Of a stretch of DNA of 64,000 bases, positions 1 to 8,603 are shown piece after piece. Source of the stretch: Humisphaera borealis. Lineage in GTDB: Bacteria; Planctomycetota; Phycisphaerae; Tepidisphaerales; Tepidisphaeraceae. Under the pieces are notes generated by a model. That model saw only the letters and a program-made list of their open reading frames with translations, searched no databases and had not been told where the DNA came from. How positions within the stretch are numbered: the stretch's first letter is position 1; the number at the start of each line of letters is the position of its first letter. The translations under genes and the position numbers were made by a program. Location: NCBI RefSeq assembly GCF_015169395.1, contig NZ_CP063458.1, positions 6,386,001 through 6,450,000 on the forward strand. The letters run 5' to 3'.

Positions 1-1245
1 CGTGGTGACATCCCGTACGATCAGGCCGGTCACGCTGGACCCGATGACCGACGAGATCGTCACCGTTCCCGTAGCGGCAGCATTGGTGCCTGTACCGGCG
101 TTCTCAAGTCGCAGCGCACCTGTGATGTTGATGTCGCTCGTGTTAACCGTGACGCTCCCGCCGTTGCTGCTGATGATGCTCTGAATTGTCAGGTTGTTTG
201 TGCCCGTAATCCCGCCGGTGAGGACGGGATTGGCCGATGCGCCGAGATTGTTGATGGTGAGTACGCCAGTCGTGCCGGAGGCAACGATGATCGGCCGACT
301 GAGCGTAAGGGTGGAGAGGCGCAGGACTGCAGTCGAACTGCCGGAAGTCGCGCCCAGGGTGACGCTGCCGGTCGATCCGAACGCGCTGGCGTTCCGCGCC
401 AAAACGTTGCCGGCGCGGATGAAGGTGTCGCCGGTGTAGGTGTTGATCGAGGTCGCGGTGAAGTCGAGCGACCCTGCACCCAGCTTGGTAATTCCCACGC
501 CCGCATCGCCGCCGACGATGCCGGCAATGACGAGGGTGCTGGCATTGTTGGTCGTAATCGAGCGGCTGGCAGCACCGAGTGAGACGGCGTTGTTGAAAGT
601 GATACTGCCGGTATTGGTGGCGTCGCCGAAAGCCACATCGCCACCGATCGTGATTCCGCCGGCGAACTTTCCCGAGAGGTCGCGTCCGTTCGTGCTGGTG
701 GAGCGGACCGTGCCGCCATTGAGGGTCAGCGCGCCGCCGCTGCCCAGCGCGTTGACGCCGCCGACCGCAACCGTGCCGGCGTTCAGCGTGAATCCGCCGG
801 GGTACAGATTGCCGTTGGACGAAATCCACGTTCCGGCGCCGTTCTTGATGAATCCTGTGCCTGCGGCAGTCGAAATCGACTGGGCGGCGAAGTCGAGCGT
901 CGAACCCGCGCCCACGTCCAGTGTCCTGACCAGTCCGCCGGTGCTGTAGGTTCCTGCGGCAGTCAGGGTGACCGTCGCACCGGCGTCCACCGTGATATCG
1001 CCAACGGGAGTGTTGGTGACATTCGTAATCGACGAATTGGCGGTGAAGCGGGCGGCGGAGTTGTTGGTCCAACCGGCATCAAACGGACCGGCCGCAGTCG
1101 CGCCCCAATTCACCGCCGTCCAGGTGGCGTTGGTGCCATTCGTGTTCCAGAACAGTTGGGCTCGTGCCTCAACCGCGCCGCAACCCATCATCGCAGCGAC
1201 AAGCAACAATCGACCACGTCGGCAGCCTAGCCACTTTGAATACAT
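1..1245 (-). CDS. Autotransporter-associated beta-strand-repeat secreted protein (3' end outside window)
   Basis: The first 415 codons are in the window and the gene continues past the left edge. The ATG at 1245 follows GAGG at close spacing and opens MYSKWLGCRRGRLLLVAAMM, a signal peptide that probably ends near VEARA. The mature part is almost entirely Gly/Ala/Thr/Asn/Ser-rich short strands, with segments such as FTLNAGTVAVGGVNALGSGG, LTLNGGTVRSTSTNGRD and ITKLGAGSLDFTATSINTYT. These match the autotransporter-associated beta-strand (PATR-type) repeat, which folds as a right-handed beta-helix. In planctomycetes such proteins are usually secreted or surface bound, and many end in a PEP-CTERM-like anchor; that end is not visible. 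Exact function unknown. Confidence 0.82.
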   Translation of the reverse strand, partial: MYSKWLGCRRGRLLLVAAMMGCGAVEARAQLFWNTNGTNATWTAVNWGATAAGPFDAGWTNNSAARFTANSSITNVTNTPVGDITVDAGATVTLTAAGTYSTGGLVRTLDVGAGSTLDFAAQSISTAAGTGFIKNGAGTWISSNGNLYPGGFTLNAGTVAVGGVNALGSGGALTLNGGTVRSTSTNGRDLSGKFAGGITIGGDVAFGDATNTGSITFNNAVSLGAASRSITTNNASTLVIAGIVGGDAGVGITKLGAGSLDFTATSINTYTGDTFIRAGNVLARNASAFGSTGSVTLGATSGSSTAVLRLSTLTLSRPIIVASGTTGVLTINNLGASANPVLTGGITGTNNLTIQSIISSNGGSVTVNTSDINITGALRLENAGTGTNAAATGTVTISSVIGSSVTGLIVRDVTT

Positions 1246-1933
1246 CGACCTCGCAACTTTTGACACATCGGAACCTGTACAACCGGACATCAGGCACTTC
1301 TCCCACAGAAGAAAAGACGTTACTCCAAATCGATATGGCACCGAGGCGCCAGAGCGAAAGCTTCACTGCCTGATCGCGCAGCCATCGCACCACCTTAGGA
1401 GTGTTGTTGCCGCGCTAATAGGTTTCGTGATGCGGGCAGATGCAGGCTCAACGAGTGCAGATGCCGCTTTCAAAGCTCGCCTGTCAATCAGCAAGTGGCG
1501 TGCCTACCTGGACGCGATCGCCGCACACACCCCCGTAGTTCTCGGGCGCCGCGGCCGGCAGCTTTCCTGCATCCCCAAGGATGCCGCCCAGAAGTCGCCG
1601 GGCTGATCACGTACCTAGATGCTCTTAGCATTAATCCGCGCTGCCGGCGCCGCCAACCAACGAGTCTCGGCGAGCCTCCCGGCATACGACTGTCGCCCAG
1701 AGGACGCCCGGCCCTCCGCACTTTGCGCCAATTAACACCTACGTGCCGAAGGCTTCCGTCCCCGCGCCCTCCCCTAGGACCATCCCTATCAACACATTCT
1801 TGTGAAATCGCATGAGCCTGGTCGGCGTCGGTAGGGCAGATGCGGATGTTGTTGCGGTCGATGATGACCGCCCGCCGCTATCGGACGTTTCGCCCGGCGT
1901 GTCCTGGCCGTGCGGATTTGTGAGGGATACGGC
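1246..1933. other. 688-nt gap between divergent genes
   Basis: No open frame here looks like a real protein. Promoters for the two divergent genes must lie in this gap, but no clear -35/-10 pair stands out. A small hairpin ATGCT-AAG-AGCAT lies near 1620-1632 on the minus strand and resembles a short piece of the 23S rRNA 3' region; this was judged insufficient for an RNA call. Confidence 0.4.
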
Positions 1934-2917
1934 ATGCGCTTTCGAACTCTCTCCCGTAAGTCGTGTATCGCCAACCCGATCGAGACGCTGGAGCCACGGC
2001 GGCTCTTCAGCGCCGACGTCGGTCGGCTCGCCTCCTGGGCCGAGCCCGGCGTCGTCGACCCCAACTCGTTCCCGCCTGAGGAAGCAATCGTCGTTGACGA
2101 AGGCTCGACCGGCGAGGAAGTCTTCGTCGACACCGACACCGTTGCCTGGCAGCAAGAAGTGCTCCTCACGCCGCTCCCTGGCTATGAAATCGACCCGACG
2201 GTCGTGCTCTTCTTCACCAATGACGCCATCTCAGACGCTGACCCCGGGGCAGAGGATGACGCGACCATCGTCGAAGAAGTGCCCACGGAAGACGAAGCCA
2301 TCGGCGATGAAAACATCGACGACGTCTGGACCGATGCCGACGGCGACTACATCGACCCGGCCGTCTGCTACTTCTTCCCGATGGCCGACGGTGCCGAGAT
2401 TCGCACCCTGGAAGCCGGCGAAACCGACCCGGTCCTGGTCGATCCGATGCCGATCGACTTCGATGCCGACGCAGACCCGGCGGTCGTCGATCCCGCCGTC
2501 TGTTACGCCAGTGGTGCCGATGACGGGCTTGTGTACTTCGGCGGGAGCATCGACGTCGGCGTGGAAACGACCGCGGAACTTGAAGTCGACCCGGCCCTGA
2601 TTGACCCGGCCCCGATCGACCCGGCCGTTTGCTACCCGGTCGGCATCGCCGTCGGCGAGCCGATGGATCTGGAAGTCGTTGACACGAGCCTGGGCGTACC
2701 GGCCGAAGAAGTCCCCGCCACGACCGACGACGAAATCCTGTACACGCTCTACACATCGGACGCGGGCTCGCCCGCTGAGGTGCCCGAGTCGCCCGCGGCA
2801 CACAGCGACGCACTGCCGTTCGTGGCAGGCGCAAAGGCTTACGACGGCATCGATGACGCCGACGACTCGCTTGCCGACCTGGTGTTCTCCGACGCCAACG
2901 ACGACGCGCTGGCCTGA
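1934..2917 (+). CDS. Acidic LEPR-XLL protein with DPAVCY repeats
   Basis: The 327-residue protein starts at the ATG at 1934, six bases after TGAGGGA; an in-frame GTG at 1910 has no such site. Residues about 15-30 carry the planctomycete N-terminal signature IETLEPRRLFSADV. The rest is very rich in Asp, Glu, Pro, Val and Ala. Three repeats contain DPAVCY followed by FFP, ASG or PVG, and a weaker copy reads DPTVVLFF. LDP-, VDP- and IDP-type steps separate the units. No catalytic domain is recognised. The acidic repeats and regularly placed cysteines suggest an extracellular or cell-envelope protein, perhaps metal binding, but this is inference. It is followed by a strong terminator. Confidence 0.75.
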   Translation: MRFRTLSRKSCIANPIETLEPRRLFSADVGRLASWAEPGVVDPNSFPPEEAIVVDEGSTGEEVFVDTDTVAWQQEVLLTPLPGYEIDPTVVLFFTNDAISDADPGAEDDATIVEEVPTEDEAIGDENIDDVWTDADGDYIDPAVCYFFPMADGAEIRTLEAGETDPVLVDPMPIDFDADADPAVVDPAVCYASGADDGLVYFGGSIDVGVETTAELEVDPALIDPAPIDPAVCYPVGIAVGEPMDLEVVDTSLGVPAEEVPATTDDEILYTLYTSDAGSPAEVPESPAAHSDALPFVAGAKAYDGIDDADDSLADLVFSDANDDALA

Positions 2918-3508
2918 ACGGCGGACGCCACAACTGATTAGCTGTACGAGGCCCTGGAGCACGACGATTGTGCGCCGGGGCCTTTCGCTTTGGGGGGAAC
3001 GCCGAGGACTGCCGGCACTTCGCGGATCGAAGTTCAGGGCGGCAGCCGCGGCCACGTGTCGGTGTGTGGATCGCCGGAGAACCCGCACCCGAACGGCGGG
3101 GCAAACGCGGCCAGATCAGCATCTAAAACGCTTGATATCAATATTTTACGAAACCAGCGCCGACGCCCTCAGGTCGCCCTTGCTTGAACTTGCACCGCCT
3201 CATGACCGTACTATCCCCCCGGAGAGAAACCGACGTGAAATGGTGTGCGGGGTGTTGACAGTTTGCGATCGACCCTGCCACACTCCCGCCCCTTCGTCGG
3301 CGGCGAACCGTCCGGATAAACGGTTTCGTCCCTATAGTCGGACTAACCCCGATCGCGGGTCATGCCGATAGGACCGTCGGCGCAGGATGGCAGCCGGTCC
3401 GACAGCAGGGGTCCGCAATCGATCGGATTTCGGACACCTTATATAGATGTCACAGGGCCGCCACCTGTGGGCATCAAAGCCGATCGTAACGCCTCGCACC
3501 AAGGACTC
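2918..3508 (+). other. 591-nt gap upstream of topA
   Basis: After the terminator there is no plausible gene. A TTGACA at 3255-3260 and a TATAGT at 3333-3338 are the only promoter-like hexamers and are not correctly spaced to each other, so no promoter is called. The gap probably contains the topA promoter and a long leader. Confidence 0.4.
2949..2991 (+). terminator. Rho-independent terminator after the acidic LEPR gene
   Basis: AGGCCC at 2949-2954 pairs with GGGCCT at 2978-2983, and inside it GCAC pairs with GTGC around an ACGATT-type loop. A T-rich tract (TTTCGCTTT) follows directly. It lies 32 bases after the TGA of the LEPR gene. Confidence 0.8.
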
Positions 3509-6385
3509 ATGGCCAAAACCACCGCCAACCCCACCACCGCGACCCCCAAGGCCAAGTCGCGCGCCGCCGGCAAAACTGCCAAGGCCAAGGCCGCCACCAA
3601 GGCTGCCGCTCCCGACATGGTGACCGACGATGTCGCCATCGAAGCCAAACCGACCAAGGCCCCGCCCGCCAACGGCAAGCAGCTGGTCATCGTGGAATCC
3701 CCCGCAAAGGCCAAGACCATCAATAAGTACCTGGGCGACGGCTATGTCGTCCGGGCGAGCATGGGGCACGTTCGCGATCTGCCCCGCAGCGGCATGGGCA
3801 TCGATCTGGAAACGTTCGTGCCCGAATACGTGATGATCGAGGAACGCGGCAAGGACAAGGTCGTCAGCGAACTGCGGAAGCTTGCCAAGAACTCTCCCAC
3901 CGTCTGGCTCGCAACCGACTTGGACCGCGAAGGAGAGGCGATCGCGTGGCATCTGAAGGAAGCGCTGCACATTCCCGACAGCCGGGCCCAGCGCGTGATC
4001 TTCAACGCCATCACCAAGAGCGAAATCCAGAAGGCGTTCCAGTCCCCGCGCAAACTGGATATGGATCGCGTGAACGCCCAGCAGGCCCGGCGCATCCTTG
4101 ACCGCATCGTGGGTTACGAGATTTCGCCGCTGCTCTGGCGAAAGGTCGCCAAGGGCCTGAGCGCCGGCCGCGTGCAGAGCGTCGCCGTGCGGCTGGTAGT
4201 GGACCGCGAAGCGGAGATCGAAGCGTTCATTCCCGAGGAATACTGGAAGATCGCCGGCATCTTCACCGCAGAGACCGACTCGTCCAAAACGCGTTCGCTC
4301 TCCGACGCGTGGTACGACTACATCACCAAAACAGGCAACGGCGAGCGGACGAAGATCGAGAAGGAGAAGTGGCTCGCAGAGCACGATGCCTTCGTCGCCG
4401 AGCTGGTTGAACTGGCCGGCAAGAAGTTCGAAGCCGGCAACAAGGCCGACGCCCGCAAGGCCGCCGAACTGCTGGGTTACAAGATCGAGAAGGAAGAGAC
4501 CACCGAAGACGCCGAGGCCAAGGGTCCGGCGAAGCACAACACCAGGTTCGTCGGCCGGCTGGGCATGCCGCCCGACTTTGCCGTCCGGTCGATCGAGAAG
4601 AAGCGGACCACCAGCCGTCCTCCGCCGCCGTTCATCACCAGCACGCTGCAGCAGTCTGCGGCGAGCCGGCTGAGCTTGGGCGCCCAGCGGACGATGCGAC
4701 TGGCGCAGACGCTGTATGAACAGGGCCACATCACCTACATGCGTACCGACTCGACCGCACTGTCGGGCGAGGCGCTGAACATGGTGCGCGGCTATATCGA
4801 AAAGTCCTTCGGCAAGAAATACCTGCCGGAGAAGCCCAACTTCTTCGCCAGCAGCAATAAGAGCGCACAGGAAGCCCACGAGGCGATCCGCCCGACCGAC
4901 GCCGGCCTGACACCCGCCGACGCCCGCGCCAAACTGCCGCCGGACGAAGCCAAGCTGTACCAGTTGATCTGGAACCGCTTCGTGGCGTGCCAGATGCCGC
5001 CGGCGGAGTTTGACCAGACGACCGTGATGATCGCCGCCAAGGCCGGCGCCGAAAAAACCGACGTCGTCTTCAAAGCCACCGGCCGCAAGCTGGTGTTCGA
5101 CGGCTTCATGAAAGTCGCCGGGGTCAGCAGCGACGACCAGTTGCTGCCCGACCTGGCCGAAGGCCGCAAGGTCACGCCGATCGATGTCTCGCCAACGCAG
5201 CACTTCACGCAGCCGCCGGCGCGGTTTACCGAAGCTTCGCTCGTGAAGGAACTCGAACGCCTCGGCATCGGCCGGCCGAGTACGTATGCGAGCATCATCC
5301 AGACGATTCAGGACCGGCAGTACGTGGTTCAGCAGGATCGGCGGTTCTACGCCACGCTGCTGGGCAAGATCGTCACCGAGAAGCTCATCCAAGCGTTCCC
5401 GGAGATTCTCGATGTCGGCTTCACCGCCGGCATGGAACTGAAGCTCGACCAGGTCGAAGAGCAGCACCTCGACTGGATCAAGCTGCTGAAGGATTTCTAC
5501 GGCCCGTTCCACGAAGTGGTCGCGGGTTCGCTGGAAAAGATCGAGCACGCCGGCGGCACCGTCAGCCCGTACATGTGTCCCAAGTGCGGCAAGCCGATGC
5601 TCTACCGCATCAGCAAGAACGGCTTCTTCCTGGCGTGCAGCGACCGCGAATGCGCCACCACACAGCCGGTCGACCCGCAGGGCCGGCCGACGCTTCGCGA
5701 AGTGAGCGAGTTCAAGTGCCCGGTCTGCGGGCGCGAGATGATCAAGCGGAAGGGCCGCTTCGGCGAGTTCCTCGGCTGCTCGGGCTACTCCGTGAAGAAC
5801 GAGAAGGGTGAACCGAGCTGCACGACCATCATCAACCTGGATAAGGAAGGCAATCCGCTTCCGCCCAAACCGCCCCCGATCAAGACGACGGTCGCGTGCG
5901 AGAAGTGTGGCAGCCCGATGCTGCTGCGCGGCAGCAAGCGGGGCCCGTTCCTGGGGTGCAGCACGTTCCCCAAGTGCCGGTCGACGAAGATGATGAAGAA
6001 GCTGACCGGCGACGACCTGAAGCAGGTCGAAGCGCTGCTGCCGCTGCTGGAAGTCGAAGCCGGCAAGGCCGCCGAGATGGCCGCCAAGATCACCGGCAGC
6101 ATGCCCGCCAACGCCGGCACGAAGCCGGCGAATGTGGCGACGGACATCGACTGCGACGAGTGCGGCAAGCCCATGATCATCCGCCAGGGCCGCCGCGGTC
6201 CGTTCCTGGGTTGCAGCGGCTACCCCAAGTGCAAGAACACGGGAGAAGTTCCCGCCAAGCTCTTGGAAGAAATGGGCATCGGCGCCGACGGCAAGCCCAT
6301 CGGCAGCGAAGACGCCGGCAAAGCCAAGAAGCCCGAGACGGAGGTCGAAGACCCGTCCGACGAGCCGGTGGACGTGGAGGCGTGA
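3509..6385 (+). CDS. topA: DNA topoisomerase I
   Basis: Type IA topoisomerase that relaxes negative supercoils by single-strand passage. The 958-residue protein starts at the ATG at 3509, preceded by AAGGA. The first ~45 residues are a Lys/Ala/Thr-rich tail. The TOPRIM domain follows with LVIVESPAKAKTI and the acidic motif ATDLDREGEAIAW. The core contains NAQQARRILDRIVGYEISPL and SAGRVQSVAVRLVVDRE. The active-site tyrosine is Tyr410 in GHITYMRTDS. The C-terminus has four CxxC...C zinc-ribbon repeats (starting CPKCGKPM, CPVCGREM, CEKCGSPM and CDECGKPM) and ends in an acidic tail. Size and domain order are normal for bacterial TopA with a long zinc-finger tail. Confidence 0.97.
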   Translation: MAKTTANPTTATPKAKSRAAGKTAKAKAATKAAAPDMVTDDVAIEAKPTKAPPANGKQLVIVESPAKAKTINKYLGDGYVVRASMGHVRDLPRSGMGIDLETFVPEYVMIEERGKDKVVSELRKLAKNSPTVWLATDLDREGEAIAWHLKEALHIPDSRAQRVIFNAITKSEIQKAFQSPRKLDMDRVNAQQARRILDRIVGYEISPLLWRKVAKGLSAGRVQSVAVRLVVDREAEIEAFIPEEYWKIAGIFTAETDSSKTRSLSDAWYDYITKTGNGERTKIEKEKWLAEHDAFVAELVELAGKKFEAGNKADARKAAELLGYKIEKEETTEDAEAKGPAKHNTRFVGRLGMPPDFAVRSIEKKRTTSRPPPPFITSTLQQSAASRLSLGAQRTMRLAQTLYEQGHITYMRTDSTALSGEALNMVRGYIEKSFGKKYLPEKPNFFASSNKSAQEAHEAIRPTDAGLTPADARAKLPPDEAKLYQLIWNRFVACQMPPAEFDQTTVMIAAKAGAEKTDVVFKATGRKLVFDGFMKVAGVSSDDQLLPDLAEGRKVTPIDVSPTQHFTQPPARFTEASLVKELERLGIGRPSTYASIIQTIQDRQYVVQQDRRFYATLLGKIVTEKLIQAFPEILDVGFTAGMELKLDQVEEQHLDWIKLLKDFYGPFHEVVAGSLEKIEHAGGTVSPYMCPKCGKPMLYRISKNGFFLACSDRECATTQPVDPQGRPTLREVSEFKCPVCGREMIKRKGRFGEFLGCSGYSVKNEKGEPSCTTIINLDKEGNPLPPKPPPIKTTVACEKCGSPMLLRGSKRGPFLGCSTFPKCRSTKMMKKLTGDDLKQVEALLPLLEVEAGKAAEMAAKITGSMPANAGTKPANVATDIDCDECGKPMIIRQGRRGPFLGCSGYPKCKNTGEVPAKLLEEMGIGADGKPIGSEDAGKAKKPETEVEDPSDEPVDVEA

Positions 6386-6434
6386 CGTCGAAGGACGGTG
6401 TTACGCTTCACACGAAACTCATCACGCCGGGGTC

Positions 6435-6513
6435 TGAGGTACTCCGAAGACCCGGATTCTTCTCGCTGCAAAGTCGGCGGTTTGAAGAATCCGGGTCTTC
6501 GCGAGTACGCTCA
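6435..6513. repeat. Intergenic inverted repeat (CCGAAGACCCGG family)
   Basis: The arms at 6435-6462 and 6484-6513 share a perfect 17-nt core (6446-6462 with 6484-6500). The outer part, tgaggtactccgaag, is related to the GTCATCCTGAGGTACTCCGAAGGACC words at 34355 and 38141. It lies between topA and the next gene and may act as a transcript-end hairpin. Confidence 0.8.
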
Positions 6514-6558
6514 GACACCGGCGTAGAATGACCAGCCCGGTACCGCCCGCCCAACCAA

Positions 6559-7356
6559 ATGTCCGTAGCCGTACCTCCCAACCGCCTCCAACTCCTCTTC
6601 CTCGGCTCCGGCACCAGCGCCGGCATTCCGATGATCGGCTGCGACTGCGCCGTCTGCACCAGTGCCGATCCCCTCGACCAGCGCACCCGCACCTCCGTTG
6701 TCATCAGCTACGGCGACACCCGCGTGCTGGTCGATACCACTCCCGAACTCCGCCTGCAGGCGCTGGCGAACAAGGTGCACCGGATCGACGCCGTCGTCTT
6801 CACGCACGCCCACGCCGACCACATCATGGGGCTCGACGACGTGCGGCGGTACAACTACGTCAAAGGCGGCCCACTTGACGTCTTTGCCGACAAGCCGACC
6901 CACGACACACTCGTCCGCTGCTTCGGATACGCGTTCAAAGAGCCTGCCCCCGAGCAGAAGGTGTTCCGCCCGCACCTGATCCATCGCGAGATTACGGGCG
7001 AGTTCGAGATCGCCGGCGTCACCTGGACGCCCATCCCGCTGCTGCACGGCGACATGCCGGTACTGGGGTTCCGCGTGGGCAACCTCGCCTACTGCACCGA
7101 CGTGAGCAGGATCCCCGAGTCGTCATACAAACTGCTCGAAGGGCTCGACGTTCTGATCCTCGACGCGCTGCAAAAGCGCAAACACACGACGCACTTCAAC
7201 CTGGAAGAGGCGATCGAGGAATCGAAGAAGATCGCCGCGAAGCGCACACTTTTCACGCATATCGCCCACGGCCTCGGTCACGCCGCGACGAATGCCGAGC
7301 TGCCGGAGAGGATGGAGTTGGCGTACGACGGGCTGGTCGTCGAGGCATCATTGTAG
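6559..7356 (+). CDS. Metallo-beta-lactamase-fold hydrolase, PhnP-like
   Basis: The 265-residue protein has the metallo-beta-lactamase fold. The N-terminal LFLGSGTSAGIPMIGCDCAVC, with its paired cysteines, is typical of the PhnP/phosphoribosyl cyclic phosphodiesterase and related MBL-fold hydrolase group. The zinc motif is THAHADH (His83, His85, Asp87, His88). Later metal ligands are probably in LLHGDMPVLGFR, in the acidic YCTDVSRIP segment, and in a C-terminal THIAHGLGH. No phn genes are nearby, so the substrate is unknown; a cyclic nucleotide or phosphodiester is a family-based guess. The start has no clear Shine-Dalgarno site. Its TAG stop is the first triplet of an intergenic repeat arm. 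Confidence 0.88.
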   Translation: MSVAVPPNRLQLLFLGSGTSAGIPMIGCDCAVCTSADPLDQRTRTSVVISYGDTRVLVDTTPELRLQALANKVHRIDAVVFTHAHADHIMGLDDVRRYNYVKGGPLDVFADKPTHDTLVRCFGYAFKEPAPEQKVFRPHLIHREITGEFEIAGVTWTPIPLLHGDMPVLGFRVGNLAYCTDVSRIPESSYKLLEGLDVLILDALQKRKHTTHFNLEEAIEESKKIAAKRTLFTHIAHGLGHAATNAELPERMELAYDGLVVEASL

Positions 7357-7510
7357 GGTGGGGTTTACCCCACCGAACCACGTTCGCCAACGAGTTGTGT
7401 ACATCGGCATACGGGCGAAGTGGTTCCAATTCTTTGGTCACCACAGTCCCGTTTCGCGCGGGCACACAACGAGACTTCAATCGCGATGCGGTGGGATAAA
7501 TCCCACCCTA
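7354..7510. repeat. Inverted repeat containing the stop codons of both convergent genes
   Basis: The 21-nt arms (7354-7374 and 7490-7510) differ at two positions, and each arm is itself nearly palindromic (GGTGGGATAAATCCCACC). The left arm begins with the TAG stop of the hydrolase; the right arm ends with CTA, the TAG stop of the SPFH gene read on the minus strand. It could act as a two-way terminator. Confidence 0.85.
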
Positions 7511-8401
7511 CCTTTTCTCCGCATGCCCCGTGTTCACCACCGGCTGCACACTGTGCTCGGCACAGAGCACCACCATCAGGTTCGACACCATCGCCGCCTT
7601 GGTGTTTTCGTCCATGTGGACGACGTTACGCTGTTGGAGTTGCGTGAGCGCCATCTCCACCATTGTCACCGCACCTTCCACGATCTTTGCCCTCGCGGCG
7701 ATCACCGCCGACGCCTGCTGTCTTCGCAGCATCGCCGCGGCGATTTCGGGGGCGTAGGCGAGGTGGCTGATTCTCGCCTCGATCACTTCCACGCCGGCTT
7801 TGAACAGCCGTTCCTGAACCTCGTGTTTCAGTTGCCGGGCGACCTCGTCGATGTTGCCGCGGAGCGAGAGCTGTGCTTCCTGGTGGGCGTCGTAGGGGTG
7901 GTGTGTCGCGAGGTTGCGCAGCGCGGCTTCGGTCTGCACGCGGACGTAGTTCTCGTAGTCGTCCACTTCGAACATCGCCTCGGCCGAATCACGCACCCGC
8001 CAGACGACGATCGCGGCGATTTCGATAGGGTTGCCGTCGTGGTCGTTGACCTTCAGGTGTGTGCTTTCGAAGTTGCGGACGCGAAGGGTGATCTTCGACT
8101 TGGTGTAGATCGGGACGACCCAGTGAAAGCCTTCGGAACGCACCGAGCCCACGTACTTGCCGGCCAATTGAAGCACGATCGCTTCGTTGGGGTTGATGAC
8201 GAACAGGCCCTTGAGCAGGAAGATCATAACGACGCCGGTAGCGATCGCCGGGATCGGCAACCTGCGTCCGAAGACGCCGCCGAACATGAGAGCGACCATG
8301 GTCGCGACGCAAAGCAGGATCAACGCGAGCATGAGCCAGCCGGAGAGCACGCCGGAGAAGGCACGCTCGCGTGACGTCACGTTTTCTTCAGAGTATTGCA
8401 T
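7508..8401 (-). CDS. SPFH/Band 7 (stomatin-prohibitin) membrane protein
   Basis: The 297-residue reading uses the ATG at 8401 (MQYSEENVTSRER); an in-frame start 24 codons upstream adds a basic stretch lying in repeat DNA and is less likely. Two hydrophobic helices (about residues 20-60, in WLMLALILLCVATMVALMF and AIATGVVMIFLLKGLFVI) precede the SPFH domain, which begins NPNEAIVLQLAGKYVGSV and continues through EGFHWVVPIYTKSKI, NFESTHLKVNDHDGNPIEI and VVWRV. A helical region with HEVQERLFKAGVEVIEARI and AAAMLRRQQASAVIAARAKI follows, as in stomatin and prohibitin-like scaffolds. Likely an inner-membrane microdomain scaffold. No NfeD partner is adjacent. Confidence 0.88.
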   Translation of the reverse strand: MQYSEENVTSRERAFSGVLSGWLMLALILLCVATMVALMFGGVFGRRLPIPAIATGVVMIFLLKGLFVINPNEAIVLQLAGKYVGSVRSEGFHWVVPIYTKSKITLRVRNFESTHLKVNDHDGNPIEIAAIVVWRVRDSAEAMFEVDDYENYVRVQTEAALRNLATHHPYDAHQEAQLSLRGNIDEVARQLKHEVQERLFKAGVEVIEARISHLAYAPEIAAAMLRRQQASAVIAARAKIVEGAVTMVEMALTQLQQRNVVHMDENTKAAMVSNLMVVLCAEHSVQPVVNTGHAEKR

Positions 8402-8463
8402 GAGGGCGTTTTCCCGGTGGTTGAAGAAACCTGGACGAACTACGAAGGCGCGTGACTTTTTGA

Positions 8464-8556
8464 GGAGCCGCACGGAGTGTACTCACGGAGTAAGCGGGGA
8501 GCGGACTCCCAACCTCACAACCGCTTACTCCGTGAGTACACTCCGTGCGCGGCTCC
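8464..8556. repeat. Inverted repeat, ggagccgcacg/cggagtaagcggg family
   Basis: The arms at 8464-8498 and 8521-8556 are nearly complementary over 35 nt and surround a 22-nt spacer. The same family recurs at 34200-34313 and as a decayed half near 11577. It lies between two minus-strand genes (sialidase and SPFH). Confidence 0.88.
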
Positions 8557-8603
8557 TTGAAAAGTCGCGATTTCTCACGTTGACGGTGTCTCGTCAGAAA
8601 GCG

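Noticed and set aside
1605-1650. On the minus strand, a stretch around ATGCTAAGAGCATCTAGGTACG resembles the 23S rRNA 3' region.
   Set aside because: Only about 25 bases look similar. The universally conserved sarcin-ricin loop and other neighbouring helices are absent, so neither a functional nor a convincing relic rRNA can be claimed.
3332-5548. A 738-residue open frame on the minus strand opposite topA, and similar long antisense frames opposite proS, the Calx-beta genes, the transporter genes and the pilM cluster.
   Set aside because: High GC with strong third-position bias makes long antisense frames; the sense frames have clear family motifs throughout.
7508-8401. SPFH gene considered as an HflK/HflC pair member.
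   Set aside because: There is only one gene, no partner is adjacent, and the two-helix N-terminus differs from HflK/HflC.
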